DNA of 64,000 nt from Pseudomonas baetica (GCF_002813455.1 NZ_PHHE01000001.1:4832001-4896000), one strand, 5' to 3'. Counted from the stretch's first letter, positions 44,070-54,120 are shown. Notes: generated by a model from the letters alone, not told the origin. Program-made: numbers and translations.

Positions 44070-45629
44070 TTACGACTCTTCGGCAACCGGTGTCGGTACC
44101 GGCTCGGGCTTGGGCGTGGGGCCCTCGCGGCGGCTTTCCTGGAACCAGTGCAGGGCGATCAGCACCAGCGTCGGCACGCCGAGCAGGGCGGTGATCAGGA
44201 AGAAGTTGTGATAGCCGAACTTCTCCACCATCACCCCGGAGTAGCCGCCGATCAGGCGCGGCAACAGCAGCATGATCGAGCTGAGCAGGGCGTATTGCGT
44301 GGCGGAGAACTTCAGGTTGGTCAGGCTCGACAGGTAGGCGACGAATGCCGAGGTCGCAAGGCCAGAGCTGAAGTTGTCGAGGGAGATGGTCACCACCAGC
44401 ATCTTCAGGTTCGGGCCCATGTCGGCGAGCATCAGGAACAGCAGGTTGGTGCCTGCCGAGGCTGCGCCGCCGATCAGCAAGATCGGCAGGATCCCGAAGC
44501 GCACGATCAGCAGGCCGCCCATGCCGGCGCCGACCAGGGTCATGATCAGGCCGAAGATCTTGCTGACGCTGGCGATCTGGTCTTTGGTAAAGCCCTGGTC
44601 GATGTAAAACACGTTGGCCATCACCCCCATGACCGTGTCCGACATCCGATAGGTGGCGATCAGCCCGAGCAGCAGCAGCGCTTGCCAGCGGTAGCGCAGG
44701 ATGAAGTCGTTGACCGGCGTCAGTACTGGCGCCAGTCCACGACGACCCATGGCTGACAGGCACGCCCAAGTGAGCAGGGTGTAGAGAATGGCGCGCAGGA
44801 AGGCACGGTCTTCGAGCAGCAGGTCGAGCGGACTGACGCCTTCGAACAGCACACTGGCGAAGTCGGTATTGTAGAGCTGAGTGAACATCGCCGGCACGGA
44901 CACCAGCAACACGATCAGTACGAACACCGACATCAATTGATGCATGAAGGTGTAGCGGCCCGCCTGCAATTGCGTACGTAGCGGCACCGGCGGTTCGCGC
45001 ATCAGCAGGGTGGTCAGCAAGGCTGGGATCATCAGTGCGCCGAACAGCGCGTAGGTGCCAGCCCAGGCTGAGTGTTGATAATTGAAACCGGTAGAGCCGA
45101 AGCCTTCAGCGAAGAACAAGGCGCCAGCGGTGGCGAGCAGGGCGGCGACGCGGTAGCCGGACATGTAACTGGCAGCCAGCGCGGCCTGGCGGCTGTCGTC
45201 GGCGATTTCCAGACGATAGGCGTCAACCGCGATGTCTTGGGTGGCGGAGGCGAAGGCGACGACAACGGCAATGGCGATCAACCAGGACAGATGCTTCTGC
45301 GGATCGCAGAAGCCCATGCCGATCAGGCCGAGGATCACCAGTGATTGCGAAAGCACCAGCCACGAGCGGCGACGGCCAAGCTTGCCCAGCAACGGCAGGC
45401 GCCATTGGTCGAGCAGTGGTGACCAGACCCATTTGAACGCGTAGGCCAGGCCGATCAGGCTGGCGTAGCCGATGGTTTCACGGGCCACACCGGCTTCACG
45501 CAGCCAGACGGAAAGCGTCGAGAACACCAGCATGTACGGCAGGCCGGCGGCGAAACCGAGCAACAACAGCACGAGCGTCGAAGGACTGGCATAGGCGGCG
45601 AGCGCGGCGCGCCAGGTTTTACGGGGCAT
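44070..45629 (-). CDS. ampG: Muropeptide permease AmpG (MFS)
   Basis: 519 residues with ~14 membrane helices. LLLGFAAGLPYMLVFSTLSVWLREAGV near 19-45, FKWVWSPLLDQWRLPLLGKLGRRRSW near 65-90 and ATQDIAVDAYRLE are AmpG signatures. It imports anhydro-muropeptides for cell-wall recycling, which feeds AmpR-controlled beta-lactamase induction. Pseudomonas has a second paralogue (AmpP); length and motifs favour AmpG. Confidence 0.9.
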   Translation of the reverse strand: MPRKTWRAALAAYASPSTLVLLLLGFAAGLPYMLVFSTLSVWLREAGVARETIGYASLIGLAYAFKWVWSPLLDQWRLPLLGKLGRRRSWLVLSQSLVILGLIGMGFCDPQKHLSWLIAIAVVVAFASATQDIAVDAYRLEIADDSRQAALAASYMSGYRVAALLATAGALFFAEGFGSTGFNYQHSAWAGTYALFGALMIPALLTTLLMREPPVPLRTQLQAGRYTFMHQLMSVFVLIVLLVSVPAMFTQLYNTDFASVLFEGVSPLDLLLEDRAFLRAILYTLLTWACLSAMGRRGLAPVLTPVNDFILRYRWQALLLLGLIATYRMSDTVMGVMANVFYIDQGFTKDQIASVSKIFGLIMTLVGAGMGGLLIVRFGILPILLIGGAASAGTNLLFLMLADMGPNLKMLVVTISLDNFSSGLATSAFVAYLSSLTNLKFSATQYALLSSIMLLLPRLIGGYSGVMVEKFGYHNFFLITALLGVPTLVLIALHWFQESRREGPTPKPEPVPTPVAEES

Positions 45630-45672
45630 GGGCTGAAGTCTGCCTCAAGATTGCGAAAACAAAGCGCGCACT

Positions 45673-46026
45673 CTAACCGCTGTGCTCTACCGGACGCCAG
45701 CCATGGCGCTGAATATCCACACGATTGTTCAGGACGGTGATGCCCTCCATGCGTAACCGTGCTCGCTGTTCATCACCAGATGGGCTACCCACGGGCAAGC
45801 TGATCCGGCCGCCGGCGCCCAGCACTCGGTGCCAGGGCAGCCTGGTATCGCCGGGCAATTGGCTCAAGGTACGGCCGACCCAGCGCGCGGCGCGCCCCAA
45901 CCCGGCCAGTTCAGCCAATTGACCATAGCTGACCACTTTGCCTTCGGGCACTTGCGCGAGCGTCGAGTAGAGCGCCGTGCGTCGGATTTGCGCTTCACTC
46001 TCGCCTTCATGGATCGGGTCTGTCAC
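45673..46026 (-). CDS. Alkyltransferase-like protein (ATL)
   Basis: 117 residues, homologous to the C-terminal domain of O6-alkylguanine-DNA alkyltransferase. The active-site motif reads PWHR instead of PCHR, so the acceptor Cys is Trp. VPEGKVVSYGQLAELAGLGRAARWVG is the helix-turn-helix region. ATL proteins bind O6-alkylguanine and hand it to nucleotide excision repair rather than repairing it. Monocistronic. Confidence 0.92.
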   Translation of the reverse strand: MTDPIHEGESEAQIRRTALYSTLAQVPEGKVVSYGQLAELAGLGRAARWVGRTLSQLPGDTRLPWHRVLGAGGRISLPVGSPSGDEQRARLRMEGITVLNNRVDIQRHGWRPVEHSG

Positions 46027-46189
46027 CTACACGGTTCCTGAGCATGAGTGGGTTAATGGCTTAAGCGTAATCCCTCATCGCGCGGATGAGAAATGAACTC
46101 AATAGAAATAGTTCGGTCAGTCCTTGTCATGGTCTTATTCCTACGGATAATGCCGGCCTTTTTCGCAAACTTGAGCCTCCGATTTGCTT

Positions 46190-47197
46190 ATGTTTTCCAG
46201 AACCTTGCTGTGCCTTGCTGTTTTCAGTGCGTCCACGCCCTTGCTTGCCGATACCGTCTGGTTGAAGAACGGTGACAAGTTGAGCGGCAAAATTACCGTG
46301 TTCGATGGCGGCAAACTCTTGGTTCAGACCCAATACGCTGGTGCGGTCTCGATCGACTGGAAAGAGGTCAAGACCCTGGAAAGTGACCAGGAGTTGCTGG
46401 TCAAGCAGGATGCCTATAGCGGCGAAAAGGCCAAGTCGCTGACGGCTGCCGACGATGGCAAGGTCACGCTGGCCAACGGTGAAGCGCCGAAAACCGTGGA
46501 GCTGGCAAGCATTCAGCAAATCCTCAAGCCCAAACCGGTGGTCGAGGATCTGGTGTGGAAGGGCAATGTCGATCTGGCGCTGGATTACCAGCGCGCGGAA
46601 AAAGACACCGACGATTACGACATCGGCTTCAAGACTACGGCGCGCCACGGTCGCTGGCGGCACACCGCCGAGGGCGAATACAACCGTGAAGTGCAGGATG
46701 AAGTGACCACCACCGACAACTGGCGCGCCGAGTACGCACTCGATCGCTTCCTGACGGATAAGTGGTTCTGGCAAGGGCGCCTGAATTACAAGCGTGATCA
46801 CGTTGAGGAGCTGTCCCGTCAACGAGTCGTCGGTACGGGTCCGGGTTATCAGTTCTGGGATGACGAATTGGGGGCGTTCTCGCTCGGCTCGCTGTTGAAC
46901 CGTACCGACTATCAATACAGCGATGGCAGCAAGGACAACTTCTATTCCGTTGCGATGAAGTGGGACTACAACCGCTACCTGATCGGCAAGAAGGTCGAGT
47001 TCTTCACCAATGGCGAAGTCGGCAAGCCATTGTCCGGCGTAGCTGACTATGCGCTGGATGCCGAGCTGGGCTTGCGCTACAAGGTCACCGACTGGGCGTC
47101 GCTGAACCTGAAAGCGGAGCGCGACATCATCAGTGGCACCAACGATGCGGATTTGAACAAGACCCGTTACACCGCAGGGTTTGGCGTGGCCTGGTAA
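46190..47197 (+). CDS. DUF481 outer-membrane protein (YdiY-like)
   Basis: 335 residues with signal peptide ending near ADT (residue 21). Residues 22-110 form a small SH3-like domain (VWLKNGDKLSGKI, GKLLVQTQYAGAVSIDW); from ~120 alternating strands end in an aromatic FGVAW terminus, an outer-membrane beta-barrel. Function of the family is unclear; some members are induced by salt or acid. Confidence 0.85.
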   Translation: MFSRTLLCLAVFSASTPLLADTVWLKNGDKLSGKITVFDGGKLLVQTQYAGAVSIDWKEVKTLESDQELLVKQDAYSGEKAKSLTAADDGKVTLANGEAPKTVELASIQQILKPKPVVEDLVWKGNVDLALDYQRAEKDTDDYDIGFKTTARHGRWRHTAEGEYNREVQDEVTTTDNWRAEYALDRFLTDKWFWQGRLNYKRDHVEELSRQRVVGTGPGYQFWDDELGAFSLGSLLNRTDYQYSDGSKDNFYSVAMKWDYNRYLIGKKVEFFTNGEVGKPLSGVADYALDAELGLRYKVTDWASLNLKAERDIISGTNDADLNKTRYTAGFGVAW

Positions 47198-47212
47198 GGC
47201 AAAAACAAAAAA

Positions 47213-47277
47213 ATCGCAGCCTGCGGCAGCTTCTACAGAAATCAATGTAGGAACTGCCGCAGGCTGCGATCTTTTTT
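47213..47277. terminator. REP-like inverted repeat acting as terminator
   Basis: 17-bp perfect arms of the ATCGCAGCCTGCGGCAG type, ~24-base loop, followed by T7. This is a second Pseudomonas REP family, distinct from the CGAGCCTGCTCG type. Confidence 0.75.
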
Positions 47278-47301
47278 TGCGCCTGAAAAACAGACGCCCA
47301 C

Positions 47302-47335
47302 AAAAAAGCCCCGCTTTTAAGGGCGGGGCTTTTTT
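47302..47335 (-). terminator. Terminator of the cold-shock gene
   Basis: AAAAAAGCCCCGC / GCGGGGCTTTTTT with a short loop. Confidence 0.85.
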
Positions 47336-47351
47336 CTAAAGAAGCTACAAG

Positions 47352-47561
47352 TTAGATAACTTGTACTTCTTCAGCTTGCATGCCTTTCTGACCGCGGGTA
47401 GCGATGAAAGAAACCTGTTGGCCTTCTTTCAGGCTTTTGAAGCCGTCGGATTGGATAGCTTTGAAGTGAACGAACAGATCGTCACCGGATTGTGGAGTGA
47501 TGAAGCCGAAGCCTTTTTCATCGTTGAACCACTTAACGGTACCGGTTTGGCGATTAGACAT
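47352..47561 (-). CDS. Cold-shock protein, CspA family
   Basis: 69 residues. RNP1 motif KGFGFITP (about 16-23) and RNP2 motif DLFVHF (about 28-33) are intact. It binds single-stranded RNA/DNA as an RNA chaperone. The gene has a long untranslated leader toward dcd, common for cold-shock genes. Confidence 0.95.
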   Translation of the reverse strand: MSNRQTGTVKWFNDEKGFGFITPQSGDDLFVHFKAIQSDGFKSLKEGQQVSFIATRGQKGMQAEEVQVI

Positions 47562-47915
47562 GGTGTAACTCCTTGAACAAAGATAACTGCGACTCAGGAA
47601 GAACCCTGGCCGAGACTGAGTGCAAAGAGCAGGAAAAATTCTTGTAGATGGTTGGATCGAAATTCAACATATCGTGTAGAGATTCTCAGTGACACAAGCA
47701 ACACAGTGACGCCACCTTAACCCTTTTTCCGAGAAGTGCCAATGCTTCTTGCGAAGGTTTCTCTGTTTTCGGGATCGGCGGTGTGACGGTTCGTCGCCAA
47801 AGCCCGTATTTCATGGGTGTTCGGCGAGAATTGCACCGCGCACTTTGAACCCGGCGGCGCGCCCGGTAAGATGCCGGACAGAATTTTTCCACCTCGCTAT
47901 TTCAGGACACCCGCC
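47562..47915. other. Divergent intergenic region: csp leader and dcd promoter
   Basis: No gene seen. The csp side is A/T-richer (47630-47730) and probably holds a long 5' leader. Confidence 0.5.
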
Positions 47916-48482
47916 ATGAGCATCAAATCGGACAAGTGGATTCGCCGCATGGCGCAGGAACACGGCATGATCGAACCTTTCGTCGAGCGTCAGGTGCGCG
48001 GCAGCGACGACAGCCGGGTGATCTCCTACGGTGTGTCGAGCTACGGCTACGATGTGCGTTGCACCAACCACTTCAAGGTGTTCACCAACATCAACTCAGC
48101 CATCGTCGACCCGAAAAACTTCGACGCCGGCAGTTTCGTCGACATCCACAGCGACGTCTGCATCATCCCGCCGAATTCCTTCGCACTGGCCAGCACCGTC
48201 GAATATTTCCGTATTCCGCGCAATGTACTGACCATCTGCCTGGGTAAAAGCACCTACGCGCGTTGCGGCATCATCGTTAACGTCACCCCGCTGGAGCCTG
48301 AGTGGGAAGGCCACGTGACTCTGGAATTCTCCAACACCACCAACCTGCCGGCGAAAATCTACGCCAACGAAGGCGTGGCGCAGATGCTTTTCCTCGAATC
48401 CGACGAGGAATGTGAAGTCTCCTACAAGGATCGTGGTGGCAAGTACCAGGGCCAGCGTGGCGTCACTCTGCCGCGTACCTGA
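47916..48482 (+). CDS. dcd: dCTP deaminase
   Basis: 188 residues from ATG 47916, standard length. [39 protein letters not shown] with the catalytic Glu, and GVAQMLF are diagnostic. Converts dCTP to dUTP, the main source of dUMP for thymidylate in this group. Ser/Arg residues of KSTYAR bind phosphate. Confidence 0.97.
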   Translation: MSIKSDKWIRRMAQEHGMIEPFVERQVRGSDDSRVISYGVSSYGYDVRCTNHFKVFTNINSAIVDPKNFDAGSFVDIHSDVCIIPPNSFALASTVEYFRIPRNVLTICLGKSTYARCGIIVNVTPLEPEWEGHVTLEFSNTTNLPAKIYANEGVAQMLFLESDEECEVSYKDRGGKYQGQRGVTLPRT

Positions 48483-48589
48483 GTCGTCCATCCGGCAATT
48501 GTCGGGAATTCTTTGGCGGGCAGACACTCTATGGGGTGTACTGCCCGTTTTTGCTTGTGCCGAAACGGGCCTTGGCCGAGGAGTGCCCT

Positions 48590-48799
48590 ATGAAGATCGA
48601 TCCGCATATCACCGCCGAACTGGCGAGGCTTGAGCCCAATCAGATTGGCGTTTTAGCCTGGTCCTTGCTGGCACACCCGTCCATCAGCATGGCTGGCGGA
48701 ATACCCGGTCAACCTGACCCCGATACCCCCAACGAACAACCGGTCGAGCCGGGTGAACCGACCCTTCCCGACGAGCCGCCACCGGTGCCTGTGGCCTGA
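48590..48799 (+). CDS. Small proline-rich protein of unknown function
   Basis: 69 residues from ATG 48590 with GAGGAG upstream. The first 35 residues form one helix region (ITAELARLEPNQIGVLAWSLLAHPS); the rest is acidic and Pro-rich (PGQPDPDTPNEQPVEPGEP), likely disordered. No known domain seen. Lies after dcd and ends at a large inverted repeat. Confidence 0.6.
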   Translation: MKIDPHITAELARLEPNQIGVLAWSLLAHPSISMAGGIPGQPDPDTPNEQPVEPGEPTLPDEPPPVPVA

Positions 48800-48815
48800 T
48801 CCCGATGGGCAATGA

Positions 48816-48861
48816 ATGGCCAGTCAGTTGAAGTCCGCCAAGACTTCAACTGACTGGCCAT
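48816..48861. terminator. Perfect 20-bp inverted repeat between convergent genes
   Basis: Two 20-base arms (48816-48835, 48842-48861) with a 6-base loop. The right arm includes the last codons and stop of pdeM. Probably a shared transcription end. Confidence 0.65.
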
Positions 48862-49502
48862 ATTTCGTTATCGCCAATGACAAAAATCCTGCAGCTCTCT
48901 TCGTGATCGACCGGATAACGGCCGGTAAACGCGCCAAACGCTGGCATCAGGCTGATGCGCTCGCCGAGCCTGAAGCACGCCAGACGCAAACTCTGCCGCC
49001 CCTTGCCATGCAGTCGATAGACCGGGTGCACATGACCGGCCAGCACATGCCTTTCAGCATGGGGGTCAGGCTCGTGCTGCAAGGCGAACGGTCCTAGCAG
49101 CAGCGGCTCCGGTACCACGCGAATATTTAACGAGGCCGGCGGGTCGCCCGCGCGTTTGTCGTGATTGCCACGAATCAGCGTCATCGGCAGATCGGCGTGG
49201 CGCGATCGCCATTCAGACAGCGCGCTTAAAGTGCCCGCCGCATGCGAGCCGGGCCCATGCAGGAAGTCGCCCAGAAATATCAGTTGTCGGCAGGGCAGTT
49301 TCGCCAACAGCCGATCGATCAACGCAATATTGCTCGCCGTGGTGCCTTGCGGGACGGGTTGGCCGAGGCTGCGATAGGCTGCCGCCTTGCCGAAATGCAC
49401 GTCGGCGATCAGCAACGCTTGCTGTTCAGGCCAATACAGGGCTTTTTCCGGCAACAACCAGAGTTCCTCGCCAGCCAGGCGTACCGGGTAGGGCGCGTTC
49501 AT
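48846..49502 (-). CDS. pdeM: Ligase-associated DNA-damage endonuclease PdeM
   Basis: 218 residues with metallophosphatase motifs: [14 protein letters not shown] (about 30-43), FLGDFLHG (about 83-90), [11 protein letters not shown] (about 114-124), and GHVHPVY (about 158-164). The typical set of Asp/His/Asn metal ligands is intact. The family sits beside an Lhr-like helicase and ATP ligase and acts in DNA repair. ATGA overlap with the helicase gene end. Confidence 0.93.
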   Translation of the reverse strand: MNAPYPVRLAGEELWLLPEKALYWPEQQALLIADVHFGKAAAYRSLGQPVPQGTTASNIALIDRLLAKLPCRQLIFLGDFLHGPGSHAAGTLSALSEWRSRHADLPMTLIRGNHDKRAGDPPASLNIRVVPEPLLLGPFALQHEPDPHAERHVLAGHVHPVYRLHGKGRQSLRLACFRLGERISLMPAFGAFTGRYPVDHEESCRIFVIGDNEIWPVS

Positions 49503-51988
49503 GTGCGGTTAGCCTTGTCGGCGGATTTCTCCAGATCACCGACCATCCGTCTGATCCGGTCGGCGAGTTTTTCCGAGCTCATGCTTTCGCGCATGCGCTC
49601 CACCAATAGCGGGAAGCCTAGCGGTGTAGGACGTTTGATTTGATGCACATCCAGTCTCATCCGATTTATGTGCTCCAGTGTCTGTTCCAGTCGGCGAATA
49701 TCCAGTTCTTCCCGTAGGACTTCTTCCCCGGCCTGCGCTAGCAGCAGGTTGCCTGAGTCATATTGTTTGAACACTTCGAAGAATAAGCCGCTGGAGGCCT
49801 GCACCTGTCGGGTGCTTTTCGGTGCGCCGGGGTAGCCGGCGAATACCAGCCCGGCAATCCGCGCGATTTCCCGAAAACGCCGCAGCGCCAGTTCTCCAGC
49901 ATTAAGGCTGGCCAGGACATCGCGCAAAAGGTGATCGGGGCTGAGCAGTTCGGCATCGAGCTGTTGCGACCAGTCCACCGGCGTGGCGCTGAGTAACTCC
50001 AGACCGTAATCGTTGACCGCAATCGAGAACGTCACTGGCTGACGCTGGCTGATCCGCCATGCCAGCAGACTCGCCAGCCCCAGATGCACCTGACGCCCGG
50101 CAAACGGGTAGAGGAAAAGGTGCCAGCCCTCGCGGGATTTCAGCACCTCGGCCAGCAGGTTGTCGGTGGTGGGCAGGCCAGACCCGCGCGCCTGGGTTTC
50201 CAGCAATGGTCGCAACGCCTGCATTTCCGGGCCGACGAACTCACCCCGCGCGGCGTCGGTAAACCGTGTCACCACCGCTTCGGCCAACTCGTTGGAGAGC
50301 GGCATGCGTCCGCCATTCCAGCGCGGTACGGCGGCTTTTTTCGCGGTGCTGCGTTTGACGTACGCGGTCATGTTTTCCACCCGTACCAGCTCCAGCAAAC
50401 GCCCAGCGAAGAGAAAACCATCGCCCGGTTTGAGGCGCGCGATAAAGCCTTCCTCGACGCTGCCCAACTGCTTGCCACCGCCGCCCTTGCTCCAGAACTT
50501 CAACTGGATGCTCGCGTCGCTGACGATGGTGCCGATGCTCATGCGATGGCGCCGGGCCAGCCGTGCATCGGGCACGCGCCACACACCATGCTCGTCCGGT
50601 TCGACCCGGCGATAATCCGGATAGGCCGTCAGAGACATCCCGCCATGGCGTACGAAAGCCAGTGCCCAAGCCCAATCCGCGGCTGTCAGGTCACGATAGG
50701 CCCAGGCACCGCGGACTTCTTCGTACAGCTCATCGGGTAAAAATCCGCCGCCCAGCGCCATGCTGACCAAATGTTGCACCAGCACATCCAGCGGTTTGTG
50801 CGGCGACCGGCGCGGTTCGATGCGCCGTTGCTCGACGGCATCGCGGGCAGCGGCGGCTTCGATCAGCTCAAGGCTGTGCGTCGGCACCAGCGTGACCCGC
50901 GAGGTACGCCCCGGTGCATGGCCAGAACGCCCGGCGCGCTGCATCAAGCGCGCGACACCTTTGGCCGATCCTATTTGCAGCACGCGTTCCACCGGCAGGA
51001 AGTCCACCCCCAGATCGAGGCTCGACGTGCATACCACGGCTTTCAAGTGCCCATCCTTCAACGCCTGCTCCACCCAGTCTCGGGTATCACGGGACAGCGA
51101 GCTGTGATGCAAGGCGATCAATCCGGCCCAGTCCGGCCGTGCCTCAAGCAGCGCCTGATACCAGATTTCCGACTGTGCCCGAGTGTTGGTGAACACCAGG
51201 CTGCTGGCGCAGGCATCGAGTTCGGCGACCACTTGCGGCAGCATCTTCAGACCGATATGCCCGGCCCATGGAAAGCGTTCGATGGTGGGTGGGAGCAGGG
51301 TGTCGACCTTCAGGGATTTTTCGCTCTGGCCCTGAATACTTACGCCGCCGCCCTGTGGGATCAGCACCTGTTGGGCGTGGGATTGATTACCGAGTGTCGC
51401 GGAAACGCCCCAGACGATCAGTTCAGGTTGCTAGTGGCGCAGGCGGGCGAGCGCCAATTGCAACTGTACGCCGCGTTTGTTGCCGAGCAACTCGTGCCAT
51501 TCGTCCACCACGATCATGCGCAAGGTCGACAACGCAGTGTGAGCATCGGCGCGGGCGAGCAGCAGCGTCAGACTTTCCGGCGTGGTGATCAGTGTGGTCG
51601 GCAGGCGCCGGCTCTGGCGCGCACGTTCGCTGCTGCTGGTGTCACCGGTGCGCAGGCCGATGCTCCACGGGAGCTGCAAGTCATCGACGGGCGTTTGCAG
51701 GGCGCGCGCGGTGTCGGCGGCGAGGGCGCGCATGGGGGTGATCCATAACACCGTCAGCGGGTCGGTAACCGGTTTGCGTTTGCGCGATGTTTCAGCGACG
51801 GGAACGGATCGGGCGAAGCGATTGAGTGCGGCAAACCACACCGCATAGGTTTTACCGGCGCCGGTGCTGGCGTGCAGCAGTCCTGATTCGCCGTTCTTGA
51901 CGGCGGCCCAGACCTGTTTCTGGAAGGCGAACGGCTTCCAGGCGCGGGCGCTGAACCAGGTTTTTGCGAGGTCAGGGGATTTCGCCAT
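49499..51988 (-). pseudogene. Ligase-associated Lhr-like DEXH helicase, interrupted by an in-frame amber codon
   Basis: An ~829-codon gene on the minus strand starting at ATG 51988. The first part has [11 protein letters not shown] (Walker A) and [16 protein letters not shown] (motif II), then stops at TAG (51431-51433). The same frame continues [16 protein letters not shown] (motif III SAT), then motifs IV-VI ([33 protein letters not shown]) to the end. Homologues carry Trp where the TAG stands, so one base change (position 51432) explains it. The downstream part could still be translated from internal starts; readthrough or sequencing error are alternatives. Confidence 0.88.
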
Positions 51989-52172
51989 GCGGGCTGCGCG
52001 CGCTCTGGAGGGGTTATTCCAGTGACCGCAGTGCCCACTGACAAGTTTAATTTCGTCAGTAGATGAATATCCTTGTGGGAGCGAGCCTGCTCGCGAAGAC
52101 GTTGTCACATTCAACATCATCGTTGACTGACAGACCGCTTTCGCGAGCAGGCTCGCTTGTATGGTAGGACTT

Positions 52173-52321
52173 GAAGGGAGGAGGAGGGACAAGGCTCGAT
52201 TCTGACTGTTGACGCAGCACAGACCGTGGGAGATTTCGCCCCTCCTCCTTTCACCCAAGCGCCGATAAAGAATGCATCTGGCTAGACCGACGATAGGAAC
52301 AAGCCTGCGCCTCTGGGTGAA
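52173..52321 (+). ncRNA. Predicted bridge RNA of the IS110 element
   Basis: Two consecutive stem-internal-loop units. Unit 1: a 12-bp stem (52173-52184 with 52241-52252, one G-T pair) and an inner TCTG/CAGA hairpin enclose AGGCTCG (52192-52198) and GTGGGAG (52226-52232), which match the left half and complement the right half of the REP target AGGCTCG-CTCCCAC. Unit 2: CACCCA (52252-52257) / TGGGTG (52314-52319), then GCGC/GCGC, enclose AGAAT (52269-52273) and ACAAG (52299-52303), matching the right end AGAAT and complementing core plus left end CTTGT. This is the target-loop/donor-loop design of IS110 bridge RNAs. Confidence 0.72.
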
Positions 52322-52359
52322 CCCTTCAAGTGCTCAAACCTTATCCCGGAGGAAATCCT

Positions 52360-53307
52360 GTGGCAATGCCAGTCGCTCTATCAAATCCGATCGTTGGCGT
52401 GGATGTCGCCAAAAATGAACTGGTGATTTATCAGGCCGATAGCGATCTGCTTGAAGCGATTCCCAATACCAAAACATCCATCAAGCAGTGGCTGAAGGCC
52501 TTGCTCGTCCCCGTGTCTATTGCCATTGAGGCAACCAACATCTACCACCTGGAATTCGCTGATTTGGCCTATGCGGCCGGTTGCACGATTTACATGGTGG
52601 GCGGCTATGAACTCAAACACTACCGCGAAGGCGTGAAGATCCGCGCCAAAACCGACGCCTTGGACGCCAAGCTGCTGGCCCGTTACCTGAAGAACGAAGC
52701 CGAGGAGTTGCACCCCTGGACCCCGCCATCACCGCTGTACCGCCAGCTCCTGAGCCTTTTCCGCCGCCGCGCGGCTTTGGTCCAGGCAAGGGTCGGCCTG
52801 GTGCAGAGCTGGTCGAATGAGCCGCTGTTGAAGGCAGCTTTTGCTGAACAAATAAAATCCATGCAGCGGCTTGAAACGATGATCGAAAAGACGATCAACG
52901 ATCAGCTCAAACAAGCCGGTTTGCTCGGCCAATTGAAGCGTTGCCTGAAAGTTGAGGGCATTGGATTTCTGACCGGAGCGCGCCTGCTCACGGCGTTTCA
53001 GCGGGGAGAATTTAGCAACGCGGATGCGTTTATCGCCTTCCTGGGCATGGATTTACGGGTATCGAAATCAGGGCAAAAGGACGGTCGCCGCAGCTTGACC
53101 AAGCGCGGAGACCCCGAGGCCCGCCGACTTTTGCACAACGCAGCGATGTCGGCTAGCCGTACGATAGCCTGGAAAGGGTTTTACGAAGCCCAGAGAGCAC
53201 GGGGTTTCAGCACCACGCAGGCGTTGGTGATGCTGGCTCGCAAACTTGCTCGGGTGGTATTCGCCTTGCTGAAAGGGCAAAGCGAATATCAGACAAAAGT
53301 CAGTTGA
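52360..53307 (+). CDS. IS110-family transposase (DEDD recombinase)
   Basis: 315 residues from GTG 52360, seven bases after GGAGG (ATG 52366 is also possible). N-terminal RuvC-like DEDD domain: GVDVAKNELVIY (Asp15), IAIEATNIYH, and KTDALDAKLLARYL. A coiled middle follows, then the C-terminal Tnp domain with GIGFLTGARLLTAF, DLRVSKSGQKDGRRSLTKRGDPEARRLLHNAAMSASR containing the catalytic Ser. It recombines DNA under bridge-RNA guidance. The gene appears intact. Confidence 0.93.
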   Translation: MAMPVALSNPIVGVDVAKNELVIYQADSDLLEAIPNTKTSIKQWLKALLVPVSIAIEATNIYHLEFADLAYAAGCTIYMVGGYELKHYREGVKIRAKTDALDAKLLARYLKNEAEELHPWTPPSPLYRQLLSLFRRRAALVQARVGLVQSWSNEPLLKAAFAEQIKSMQRLETMIEKTINDQLKQAGLLGQLKRCLKVEGIGFLTGARLLTAFQRGEFSNADAFIAFLGMDLRVSKSGQKDGRRSLTKRGDPEARRLLHNAAMSASRTIAWKGFYEAQRARGFSTTQALVMLARKLARVVFALLKGQSEYQTKVS

Positions 53308-53355
53308 GGGCTTCCCCTCAACCATAGAATCTCCCACAGATTTTATCTGTGCAGG

Positions 53356-54120
53356 TTACTTCAGGTTGCCGCTAAGAAATTGCTTCAGGCGCTCACTCTT
53401 TGGATTGCCTAGCACATCCTCTGGCGCGCCTTCTTCTTCCACCAATCCCTGGTGCAGAAACAGCACCTGGCTGGAGACCTTGCGCGCGAAGCTCATTTCG
53501 TGAGTCACCATGATCATGGTCCGGCCTTCCTCGGCCAGGCCCTGAATCACCCGCAACACTTCACCCACCAGTTCCGGATCCAGCGCCGACGTCGGCTCGT
53601 CGAACAGCATGACTTCCGGCTCCATCGCCAACGCTCGGGCAATTGCCACGCGTTGCTGCTGGCCGCCGGAGAGAAACGCCGGGTACTGATCCGCTACACG
53701 CGCCGGCAAACCGACCTTGTCCAGATAGCGCCGCGCGCGATCCTCGGCTTCCTGTTTGCTGCAACCCAACACCCGGCGCGGGGCCATGGTGATGTTTTCC
53801 AGCACGGTCATGTGGCTCCACAGGTTGAAGTGTTGGAACACCATGGCCAGGCGGGTGCGCAGGCGTTGCAGTTCATCGGGGTCGGCGACGTGCATGCCGT
53901 GGCGGTCGGTGATCATGCGGATGGCCTGGCCATCGAGGCTCATGGCGCCGTCGTTGGGTTGTTCGAGAAAGTTGATACAGCGCAAAAAGGTGCTTTTACC
54001 CGAGCCGCTGGCGCCGATCAGGCTGATCACGTCGCCGGTCTTGGCCTTGAGCGAAACGCCTTTGAGCACCTGATGGTCGCCATAGCTTTTGTGCAGGCCT
54101 TCAACGGTCAGTTTGTACAT
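53356..54120 (-). CDS. Polar amino-acid ABC transporter ATPase (HisP/AotP type)
   Basis: 254 residues from ATG 54120. Walker [10 protein letters not shown] (about 35-43), signature [15 protein letters not shown] (about 153-167), Walker [13 protein letters not shown] (about 173-184) and the switch His in VTHEM are intact. The insertion after Walker A ([49 protein letters not shown]) is typical of basic amino-acid importers. Last gene of a five-gene operon. Confidence 0.92.
   Translation of the reverse strand: MYKLTVEGLHKSYGDHQVLKGVSLKAKTGDVISLIGASGSGKSTFLRCINFLEQPNDGAMSLDGQAIRMITDRHGMHVADPDELQRLRTRLAMVFQHFNLWSHMTVLENITMAPRRVLGCSKQEAEDRARRYLDKVGLPARVADQYPAFLSGGQQQRVAIARALAMEPEVMLFDEPTSALDPELVGEVLRVIQGLAEEGRTMIMVTHEMSFARKVSSQVLFLHQGLVEEEGAPEDVLGNPKSERLKQFLSGNLK

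Larger units (their letters stand above)
52158..53332 (+). mobile_element. IS110-family insertion sequence inserted in a REP hairpin
   Basis: 1,175 bases between two copies of CT (52156-52157 and 53331-53332), one of which is the target core. No terminal inverted repeats of the DDE type; only a weak subterminal TATGGT (52160-52165) / ACCATA (53321-53326) pair. One DEDD transposase gene and a ~200-base noncoding left end. IS110 elements that target REP sequences are known in Pseudomonas. Confidence 0.85.
52074..53338. repeat. REP pair whose second hairpin is split by the IS110 element
   Basis: First REP intact at 52074-52098. The second starts CTTTCGCGAGCAGGCTCGCT (52138-52157) and then breaks off. 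The missing CCCACA end reappears at 53333-53338 beyond the insertion. Joining the two restores a normal REP. Confidence 0.85.
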
